Assembly (NCBI GenBank): GCA_016716435.1
Contig: JADJWI010000003.1
Span: 372,001-436,000 of the forward strand
DNA: 64,000 nt
Direction: 5' to 3'
DNA from: Acidobacteriota bacterium
Lineage (GTDB): Bacteria > Acidobacteriota > Blastocatellia > Pyrinomonadales > Pyrinomonadaceae
How positions within the stretch are numbered: position 1 is the stretch's first letter; each line of letters starts with the position of its first letter. Positions 58,697-64,000 of this stretch are shown in pieces. The notes below the pieces were generated by a model, which was not told where the DNA came from, did no database searches, and saw only the letters and a program-made list of their open reading frames with translations. A program made the translations under genes and the position numbers.

Positions 58697-60610
58697 TTAC
58701 TTTTCCTTCTTACCGCCCTTTACCTTTTTTATATTCTTCGGCAGCGGATCATTGACCACGGTCGTCGTTTCAGGCTCCGTTGGCTTGTTCATATAATTGA
58801 TCACCATCTGCTGGCCGAAGCTAACGATATTACCAAAGAACCAGTAAAGCAAAAGCCCCGATGGTGCCGTCCACATAACCCAGAGCATCATCACCGGCAT
58901 CAGATACATCATCATCTTCTGCTGCATCTGCTGCTCGGGCGTTACGGCCGCACCGGTCGGTGTAAACTTCATTGCCAGCACCATCGAGATGGCAAAGCCG
59001 AACTCGAGAATGTGCCACGGGTCCGCGCCGGAGAGGTCCGGGAGCCAGGCAAAGCTCGCCAGGCGGGCGTCCAGCGCGATAGTTATAGCCGTATAAAAAG
59101 CGATCAGTAGCGGAAACTGCAATAGCATCGGGAGGCAGCCGCCGATCGGAACGGCGCCCTTCATCATCTTTAGCTGCTCCATCTGGAGCTCGCGCATCCG
59201 CGGGTCGTCCATCGGCACGCCCTTTTTCTGCAGGTCCTTGATCTTGTCCTGGACCTCCTTCATCTTCGGTGCGTTGCCGGCCGCCTTCTTAAAGCTCTTT
59301 GATTGCGACCAACGAAGCGGGAATAGCAGCGAATAAAAAAGGAACGTGAAGACGATGATCGCCACGCCGTAGTTGCCGGTCAGGCGATTGAAGAAATCTA
59401 GTGCGTAGAGGATCGGAACCGAAAGCGGCTTTACGAAGAAGCGAACGATGCTGTAGGTCGCAAAGTTGATGACATTAACGAACTCAAGTTCGCGGCCCGC
59501 AGAGGCATCTAGGTCATCAGAGATCGACGAGAGATGAAAGTAATCCTTCGTTCCGGTGTAGATCTTCGTCACCGAGCCATCGGCAGCCACAGGCACATAG
59601 GCCGTTACAAGGTGACGCTTTTCTTTTGTCTCAGGGCTGCGGAGCACCCACTTGAATATGCTCGGAAAGAATGGCTCGGTCTCGACCTCGTACCGCGACG
59701 CCCGCACCTCAAGCCCCTCGGCCGGAGTCGCCGGAATCGCCGCCATCGCGAAATACGCGTCGCCAACGCCTGCCCAATTTACCGCTCCGGGAATACTTAA
59801 TGAAGCCTGAGTTTCCTTTTCAAAGTCGAAGTGATAGTAGCCTTGTTTGCGGACAATATCGTCGCCGACGTAGGCCATCGCCTCGGATTCGATACGATAG
59901 AAAGTGTGGTTATTGATGGCGTGGTCGCCGATGCTCGGGCCGATCAGGAGCTTTGTGTTCGGCACCGTCTGGCCGTTTCGCTTGACCTCAAGCCCGAGGT
60001 CCGCGATGTAGCCATCCGCTCGGAAAAGAAAACGCTTGCGTGCCTCGAGCCCCGCCCCGTCCGTCAAGGTGAATTCGATGGTTTTTTCTTCGCCGGCGTT
60101 GAGCGTTACGGTGTCGCCCTCGGCGTTGACCTGATAATTGCGTTCATTAAGCAGCGTGTCGAGAGCGGCGTCGCCGGTCGAAAGCTGAAAGGGAAGTTCA
60201 CGCGGGGTGCGGCTTCGGGCCTCGTTCGAGATAAGCTCGAGCGGTTTCGGGTTTTCCGGAGTGCTTCCGACCGCATTGAGCGGAGTCTCGCGCCCATTGA
60301 CCTTGTTCTTTAAGAGTATCCAACTCGAAGCGACGGCTCCGCGGCTATCGAGCGTTACCTCGTAGAGCGGCGATTTGATAACGATCTGCCGGTTCGGGGC
60401 GTCCTCGACGACCGGAGCAGGGGTCGCGGCCGGTGCGGCAGGCGACTCGGTCGGCTGAGGCGTGGCCTGCTGGTTGGCGGCGGTTTCGGTTTGAGCTTGT
60501 TCGGGCGGAGGTGCCGGCGGGTTGAAATAGGACCAGAGCCCGAGGATCAACATCGAGAGAATGACGGCGGCAAAAAGCCGGAATTGACCCTGATTATCCG
60601 AATTATCCAT
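58697..60610 (-). CDS. yidC: Membrane protein insertase YidC
   Basis: A 637-residue YidC/Oxa1 insertase of the long Gram-negative type. The first helix (FRLFAAVILSMLILGLWSYF) is at residues 9-28, then a Pro/Ala/Gln-rich linker, a periplasmic beta domain (about 75-385) and the conserved five-helix core from about 400 (YGVAIIVFTFLFYSLLFPLRWSQSKSFKKA). The ATG at 60610 is used; an upstream in-frame start at 60673 would overlap yidD. It lies between yidD and jag as is usual. Confidence 0.95.
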   Translation of the reverse strand: MDNSDNQGQFRLFAAVILSMLILGLWSYFNPPAPPPEQAQTETAANQQATPQPTESPAAPAATPAPVVEDAPNRQIVIKSPLYEVTLDSRGAVASSWILLKNKVNGRETPLNAVGSTPENPKPLELISNEARSRTPRELPFQLSTGDAALDTLLNERNYQVNAEGDTVTLNAGEEKTIEFTLTDGAGLEARKRFLFRADGYIADLGLEVKRNGQTVPNTKLLIGPSIGDHAINNHTFYRIESEAMAYVGDDIVRKQGYYHFDFEKETQASLSIPGAVNWAGVGDAYFAMAAIPATPAEGLEVRASRYEVETEPFFPSIFKWVLRSPETKEKRHLVTAYVPVAADGSVTKIYTGTKDYFHLSSISDDLDASAGRELEFVNVINFATYSIVRFFVKPLSVPILYALDFFNRLTGNYGVAIIVFTFLFYSLLFPLRWSQSKSFKKAAGNAPKMKEVQDKIKDLQKKGVPMDDPRMRELQMEQLKMMKGAVPIGGCLPMLLQFPLLIAFYTAITIALDARLASFAWLPDLSGADPWHILEFGFAISMVLAMKFTPTGAAVTPEQQMQQKMMMYLMPVMMLWVMWTAPSGLLLYWFFGNIVSFGQQMVINYMNKPTEPETTTVVNDPLPKNIKKVKGGKKEK

Positions 60611-60630
60611 CTTACAAACCTTCGAACGCT

Positions 60631-60840
60631 TTACTGCACCGGGTCGTGCCCGCCTTTGCAAAGGGGCTGGCACCTAAGAATACGCTTCAGGCCCATCCAG
60701 GTTCCCTTCAGCGCTCCGTATTTTTCAACCGCCTCCCGAGCATACTCAGAACATGTCGGCTCAAATCTGCACGCCGGCGGAAGGAACGGCGAGACCGCGG
60801 CCTTATAAACACTTAGGATGTCGAGCACCAAAAACTTCAT
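60631..60840 (-). CDS. yidD: Membrane protein insertion efficiency factor YidD
   Basis: A 69-residue protein with the YidD signature: YKAAVSPFLPPACRFEPTCSEYAREAVEKYG and a second Cys pair region ILRCQPLCKGG, including the conserved CxxxP-T-CS motif. It is thought to help YidC. It sits between rnpA and yidC. A repeat element separates it from rnpA. Confidence 0.93.
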   Translation of the reverse strand: MKFLVLDILSVYKAAVSPFLPPACRFEPTCSEYAREAVEKYGALKGTWMGLKRILRCQPLCKGGHDPVQ

Positions 60841-60852
60841 CCAAGGATGCCC

Positions 60853-60937
60853 TCAATTGTTAATTGCCAATTGATCAATTGTAAATTGGGATCACCGGAT
60901 ATATCGAAACCAATTCACAATTCAACAATTTACAATT
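60853..60937. repeat. CAATT-type inverted repeat at the rnpA 3' end
   Basis: Many CAATT/AATTG units on both strands, with a perfect 12-bp pair AATTGTAAATTG (60877-60888) and CAATTTACAATT (60926-60937). The rnpA stop codon is inside the right copy, so the last residues of RnpA come from the repeat. Confidence 0.75.
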
Positions 60938-61277
60938 TCGCTCCGGCCCTTCTCAGTATTTCGCGAAATTCAGCTAGCGGCCTTTCGAGCTTTTCCTTCA
61001 ACAGAATCCTTCGAGCATTGATCACCCAGTCGCATTTCTGCTCGATCGCATCAAACTCCGGGCGGCTTAGGCGGAAACATTCGCGAAGCAACCTCTTCGC
61101 ACGGTTGCGGTCATGCGCCTTGCCGATCGCCTTCTTCGTCGCCGTAATGCCGACGCGGTGCAGATCGCGGCCTGAAGGCAAAAAGAAAACCGTCATAAAA
61201 CGGCCTTCTATACACACACCTTGCTGGTAAACCTTAAGGAAATCGGCGCGTTTAGCTATCCGCGCCGCCTTCGGCAA
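60930..61277 (-). CDS. rnpA: Ribonuclease P protein component
   Basis: A 115-residue RnpA when started at the TTG at 61277, a normal length and N-terminus (PKAARIAKRADFLKVYQQG). The signature RNRAKRLLRECFRL near residue 58 is clear, with GITATKKAIGKAHD before it. RnpA is the protein cofactor of the tRNA 5'-processing ribozyme. The reading frame stays open upstream through the whole rpmH gene to ATG 61454, allowing a 174-residue product. The short form is the conservative choice. The last residues and stop are encoded by a repeat. Confidence 0.88.
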   Translation of the reverse strand: MPKAARIAKRADFLKVYQQGVCIEGRFMTVFFLPSGRDLHRVGITATKKAIGKAHDRNRAKRLLRECFRLSRPEFDAIEQKCDWVINARRILLKEKLERPLAEFREILRRAGAKL

Positions 61278-61285
61278 ACCTAAGC

Positions 61286-61432
61286 TTAATAATGATGCGG
61301 AGTCAGCCGCTTGCGGCCTTTCGCCCGGCGCCGGTTGATCACGGCCCGACCGTTCTTGGTCGCCATTCGTGCCCTGAACCCGTGCTTCTTTGCGCGTCTT
61401 CGGTTGTTTGGTTGAAACGTTCTCTTCGGCAT
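61286..61432 (-). CDS. rpmH: Ribosomal protein bL34
   Basis: A 48-residue protein MPKRTFQPNNRRRAKKHGF... with the bL34 pattern of Arg/Lys-rich helices (FRARMATKNGRAVI, then RRRAKGRKRLTPHHY). It immediately precedes rnpA as in most bacteria, with the TTG of rnpA 8 bp after its stop. Another frame through it is also open and continuous with rnpA. Confidence 0.96.
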   Translation of the reverse strand: MPKRTFQPNNRRRAKKHGFRARMATKNGRAVINRRRAKGRKRLTPHHY

Positions 61433-61622
61433 AATTGCTCTCCATCGAATTCACCCGAAAGTGAAAACCCTGATTTTACGGAATAACGGAGCCCAATGTC
61501 AACGTAGGGCGACTCAATTAACACGCGACATCTGCCACGGAGTTCATAGAGGTCGCGGAGCGGTATATTCGGCGATATTGGGCAGTTAACTCCGTCGCGA
61601 ACGCGATGCAGCGAAATTTTGA

Positions 61623-62213
61623 TCAATTTCTCTCTGTTTGCTCAGTGCTCTCTGTGGCTAAGATCTTCTTGACCGCTTCGACGTAGGTGCCGTGTTCTTG
61701 TTCAAGGATGCGGGCGGAGAGGGTTTCGGGGGTGTCGCCATTGAGGACCGGGACTTCGCGTTGGAGGATGATCGGGCCGGCGTCGAGGTCCTCATTGACG
61801 TAATGGACGGTGCAGCCGGACCTTTTTTCGCCTGCGGCGAGGACGCGTTCGTGGACGTTGAGGCCAGGATATGCGGGCAGCAGACTCGGGTGGATGTTGA
61901 GAATACGATCTGGAAATGCCTGAACAAAAAGCGGCGAAAGAAGCCGCATATACCCCGCCAGGCAGACGAGCTCAACTCCGCGTTCCCGAAGTGCGGCGAC
62001 GATCTCGGCGTCGTGTTCTTCACGCTTCCGGCCGTTTCTTTCAATGACCAAAGTGTCGACGCCGCGCGTCCGAGCTTTAGCCAAACCCGCCGCATCCGCC
62101 TTGTCGCTAATAACAACCGCGACCTCCGACCCCGGTATCTCGCCGCTCCCCACGGCCTCAACCAAAGCCACCATATTCGTCCCGCGGCCCGAGATAAGAA
62201 TTCCTATTTTCAT
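61623..62213 (-). CDS. purN: Phosphoribosylglycinamide formyltransferase
   Basis: A 196-residue PurN that formylates GAR in purine synthesis using formyl-THF. IGILISGRGTNMVAL is the phosphate-binding start, NIHPSLLPAYPG near residue 107 holds the catalytic Asn and His, and NEDLDAGPIILQ near 140 holds the Asp. The C-terminal tail ATESTEQTERN comes from an intergenic repeat and is not part of the fold. Its start overlaps the stop of the upstream DUF6714 gene by 1 bp. Confidence 0.93.
   Translation of the reverse strand: MKIGILISGRGTNMVALVEAVGSGEIPGSEVAVVISDKADAAGLAKARTRGVDTLVIERNGRKREEHDAEIVAALRERGVELVCLAGYMRLLSPLFVQAFPDRILNIHPSLLPAYPGLNVHERVLAAGEKRSGCTVHYVNEDLDAGPIILQREVPVLNGDTPETLSARILEQEHGTYVEAVKKILATESTEQTERN
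61627..61661. repeat. CACAGAG-type repeat in the purN 3' end
   Basis: The minus-strand sequence GCCACAGAGAGCACTGAGCA runs on into ACAGAGAGAAA, a degenerate CACAGAG/CACTGAG tandem. It encodes the TESTEQTER tail of PurN. Confidence 0.65.
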
Positions 62214-62797
62214 TAACTTTGATCTTGTGATTCTTCGCGCAGCTTTAGTAGGCGTTGCCTACCTCGTTTCATTAGATCTCGATCGAAATACTCGTCGGTA
62301 GCTTCAACCAAATCGAGGTATCCTAGAATCGAATTAAATTGTTCATCCGAGAAAAAGCTTAACTTGAGTACCCACCAATTGCGGTGTCCCTCATCCTCAT
62401 CCACCACCTTATCAGGCAAAAAAGCATAGGCAGTGAATTCGCTGACGCAATCATCCCCGTCAAGATTCTCGATCGAGTGGACCAAGTAGGCCGGGATAAA
62501 AGCGTGAAATGCTTCTGGTGAAAATAGCGGAAGATTGGCAAAGTGCGCTCTCAGCAACTCAGTAGAGATTTCTTTCCATGACTTACAGGAGAACGCATTT
62601 TGCAATTCGAGGCAGTCTTCGCACTTATGATTGATCAGCGGAACGCGGGGAACTATTTCTGGAAAAATATCCCCGATCTCTTCGACTAGTTTTCGCGAGA
62701 GATTTTGATCAATCAACAATTCCATAATGCTGAGCGACGACAAATTAGTATTCGAACGGAAGTTCTGGACTAATAAAATGGTCATTTCTTCTGTCAT
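62213..62797 (-). CDS. DUF6714-like protein, possible hybrid N-terminus
   Basis: A 194-residue protein. From about residue 40 it resembles DUF6714: FPEIVPRVPLINHKCEDCLELQNAFSCKSWKEIS and LPLFSPEAFHAFIPAYLVHS. The preceding segment MELLIDQNLSRKLVEE resembles the start of DUF5615 (PIN-like) proteins, and before that lie 24 residues of doubtful coding value, so ATG 62725 is a possible true start. Function unknown. It is coupled to purN by a TAATG overlap. Confidence 0.65.
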   Translation of the reverse strand: MTEEMTILLVQNFRSNTNLSSLSIMELLIDQNLSRKLVEEIGDIFPEIVPRVPLINHKCEDCLELQNAFSCKSWKEISTELLRAHFANLPLFSPEAFHAFIPAYLVHSIENLDGDDCVSEFTAYAFLPDKVVDEDEGHRNWWVLKLSFFSDEQFNSILGYLDLVEATDEYFDRDLMKRGRQRLLKLREESQDQS

Positions 62798-62973
62798 TAA
62801 CCAGAACCGTCATTGCCAATGTTGCTAGAATCGCGGATTACGGCATTCCACCTCTTTTTGGAAAATCGGTAGCGATATCCTGTTAGGTCGTTGTTGAAGT
62901 TTACCACCAAATCAGAGCGTACTGGGAACGTTCGTCGAAAGGAAGTTGCCCACCGGGGACCCAGAAAAAGTAA

Positions 62974-63011
62974 TTGACAGAAATCCCCCACTTGTACAAT
63001 TATCTTGTACA
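62974..63011 (+). promoter_or_regulatory. Promoter and YefM-type operator
   Basis: A TTGACA -35 box (62974-62979) and a TACAAT -10 box (62995-63000; 15-bp spacer) overlap two TGTACA hexamers (62993-62998 and 63006-63011) 13 bp apart. TGTACA is the core repeat of the E. coli yefM-yoeB operator. The second hexamer includes the first base of the ATG, so transcripts may be nearly leaderless. Confidence 0.75.
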
Positions 63012-63322
63012 TGTCGATAGAAATCACCTATAGCGAAGCAAGGAACAATTTAGCATCGATCCTCGACCAGGTCACCAATGATTCGGAGGTCGTCGTGATT
63101 AAGCGTCGCGGGCGTTCGTCCGTGGCGATGATCGACGCCGACGAACTTTCGAGCCTCATGGAAACGGAGTATCTCTTCCGCTCGCCAAAGAACGCCGAAA
63201 GGTTAATAAGAGCAATACAACAAACCGAGGCAGGTGGTGGAGAAGTAACCACTATCGAAGAGTTGCGAAAGGAATTCGATGCCGAAAAGCCCGTCCGAAA
63301 AACGCGCGGTCGTTCTAAGTGA
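63011..63322 (+). CDS. yefM: YefM/Phd-family antitoxin
   Basis: A 103-residue antitoxin. The Phd/YefM DNA-binding fold is at the N-terminus (MSIEITYSEARNNLASILDQVTNDSEVVVIKRRGRSSVAMI), followed by a flexible toxin-binding tail (ETEYLFRSPKNAERLIRAI). It binds YoeB and represses the operon via TGTACA repeats. The ATG at 63011 is used; a TTG at 63005 is unlikely. It overlaps yoeB by 44 bp. Confidence 0.92.
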   Translation: MSIEITYSEARNNLASILDQVTNDSEVVVIKRRGRSSVAMIDADELSSLMETEYLFRSPKNAERLIRAIQQTEAGGGEVTTIEELRKEFDAEKPVRKTRGRSK

Positions 63323-63557
63323 CGCCTTCCGCGACGACCTTCGCTATTGGGCCGAGAACGACCGGAAATTGCTCCTAAAGGTGCTCGACCTGATGGAGGC
63401 GATCGTTCGCGACCCCTTCTCCGGAATCGGCAAACCAGAGCCGCTAAAACACGAAGCCTCCGGCACTTGGTCCCGCAGAATAACAAAAGAGCACCGAGTG
63501 GTTTATCGGTTTCGGGATGACCGGATCGAGTTTCTGCAGGCCCGGTATCATTACTAA
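63279..63557 (+). CDS. yoeB: YoeB-family mRNA interferase toxin
   Basis: A 92-residue RelE-fold toxin. SDAFRDDLRYWAENDRKLLLKVLDLMEAI is the helical start; GIGKPEPLKHEASGTWSRRITKEHRVVYRF and the C-terminal RYHY retain the catalytic Glu, Arg, His and Tyr pattern of YoeB. It cleaves mRNA on the ribosome until bound by YefM. It has about ten extra residues before the usual N-terminus. Stop is 20 bp from the convergent TPR gene. Confidence 0.93.
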   Translation: MPKSPSEKRAVVLSDAFRDDLRYWAENDRKLLLKVLDLMEAIVRDPFSGIGKPEPLKHEASGTWSRRITKEHRVVYRFRDDRIEFLQARYHY

Positions 63558-63577
63558 CCTCCCGCGGGCGACCGTTG

Positions 63578-64000
63578 TCATTTCGGCAGAGCGGCGATTC
63601 GGGTCAAGAGATCTGCGGCAAATTTGTTCTTTGGGTCGAGCCGAAGCACCTGTTCTGCGTCTGCTTTTGAGAGGTCGAACTTCTTGATATCAAAATAGAC
63701 AGCGGACCGGAAAATGTATGCATTAACGTACTTCGGGTCGAGTTTGATGGCTGCGTTGAGGCTCTCGATGGCGTCGGTGTTTCTCCCGAGTTTGTTGTAT
63801 GCAATTGACTTATCGAGGTGCGGCTTCTTGAGCGTCGGGTCGAGCTTGATGGCTTGATCAAGGTCCGGGAGTGCAAGCTGAGAGCGGTTGGTTGTGTTGT
63901 ACAGCACGCCGCGGTTGTTCCAAGCCTCGGCGTAGCCGGGGTCAAGTTCGATGGCGCGGTTAAGGTCGGCAAGAGCGGCATCGTATCGCTTGGCGCGGAA
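63578..64000 (-). CDS. TPR-repeat protein (5' part beyond window)
   Basis: The 140 visible residues form four TPR units (e.g. LADLNRAIELDPGYAEAWNNRG; ESLNAAIKLDPKYVNAYIFRS), with the stop at 63578. The start lies beyond 64000. The pattern L-x-x-x-x-x-A-I-x-L-D-P repeats every 34 residues. Function cannot be assigned from this fragment. Confidence 0.85.
   Translation of the reverse strand, partial: FRAKRYDAALADLNRAIELDPGYAEAWNNRGVLYNTTNRSQLALPDLDQAIKLDPTLKKPHLDKSIAYNKLGRNTDAIESLNAAIKLDPKYVNAYIFRSAVYFDIKKFDLSKADAEQVLRLDPKNKFAADLLTRIAALPK

Noticed and set aside
61278..61454. Long N-terminal extension of RnpA as the primary gene model
   Set aside because: Plausible by analogy with Thermus, but a TTG right after rpmH gives a normal RnpA; kept as a finding, not as the feature model.
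62797..63027. Minus-strand ORF of 76 residues before the DUF6714 gene
   Set aside because: It overlaps the yefM promoter and start, has no recognisable domain and low-quality composition; most likely not a gene.
1..64000. CRISPR arrays, insertion sequences, integrases, rRNA, known riboswitches
   Set aside because: I looked for regularly spaced repeats, transposase motifs and rRNA-like or riboswitch-like conserved stretches and saw none. The repeats present are short and irregular.

Overview
The window looks like about 64 kb of a moderately GC-rich Gram-negative chromosome. It carries outer-membrane proteins, Tat, lipoproteins, a polysaccharide exporter and system II cytochrome c maturation. 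The mix of a GWxTD protein, SpeD/DUF4178/DUF350/membrane spermidine synthase, a GxxExxY gene inside short repeats, many multiheme cytochromes and very long minus-strand operons suggests an Acidobacteriota (Blastocatellia-like) organism. That assignment is inferred from gene content, not from a marker gene. No rRNA, IS element, prophage or CRISPR array was seen.

Layout. 0-10 kb: recF (cut by the window edge), a TlpA-like thioredoxin, tRNA-Ser(UGA), a FadR-type TetR/acyl-CoA synthetase operon with a clear operator, then polysaccharide export and nucleotide-sugar genes, an aminotransferase and a PDZ protein. 10.7-19.5 kb: one long minus-strand cluster built around SpeD, DUF4178, a 49-residue membrane peptide, DUF350, a membrane spermidine synthase and an FAD amine-oxidase-like protein, interrupted by a repeat-bounded GxxExxY gene and followed by a HicA-like/HicB pair. 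19.6-27.7 kb: GWxTD protein, TatC, TatB, SelD (a selenoprotein read through an in-frame UGA), ParB, ParA, MnmG. 28-35.8 kb: an orphan fused T6SS sheath protein, PilZ, SLC13 transporter, Hsp20 and a MacB-like permease pair. 36-56.6 kb: a stress and respiration island with three universal stress proteins, a split-barrel flavin protein, small membrane proteins, a hybrid kinase with an NtrC-type regulator, the ResB/CcsA cytochrome c maturation operon, five c-type cytochromes with 37 haem motifs in total, an MtrB/PioB-like porin, a cNMP-domain protein and a CRP-family regulator. 56.8-61.4 kb: mnmE, jag, yidC, yidD, rnpA, rpmH. The end holds purN, a DUF6714 protein, a YefM/YoeB toxin-antitoxin pair and a cut TPR gene.

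How it fits together. Nine -24/-12 (sigma-54) promoter matches lie 38-81 bp before start codons in the 33-57 kb region, two of them perfect, and the only sigma-54 activator gene in the window sits divergently beside a perfect one. One of these promoters drives a usp-crp operon. The CRP-like protein has a recognition helix of the RETVxR type, and CRP-type palindromes (TGTGA-N6-TCACA) sit near -41 before the porin-cytochrome genes. I infer a cascade: histidine kinase, NtrC-type regulator, sigma-54, CRP-like protein, extracellular electron transfer conduit. This cascade is the most interesting candidate system here. The polyamine/membrane cluster and the selenoprotein SelD come next.
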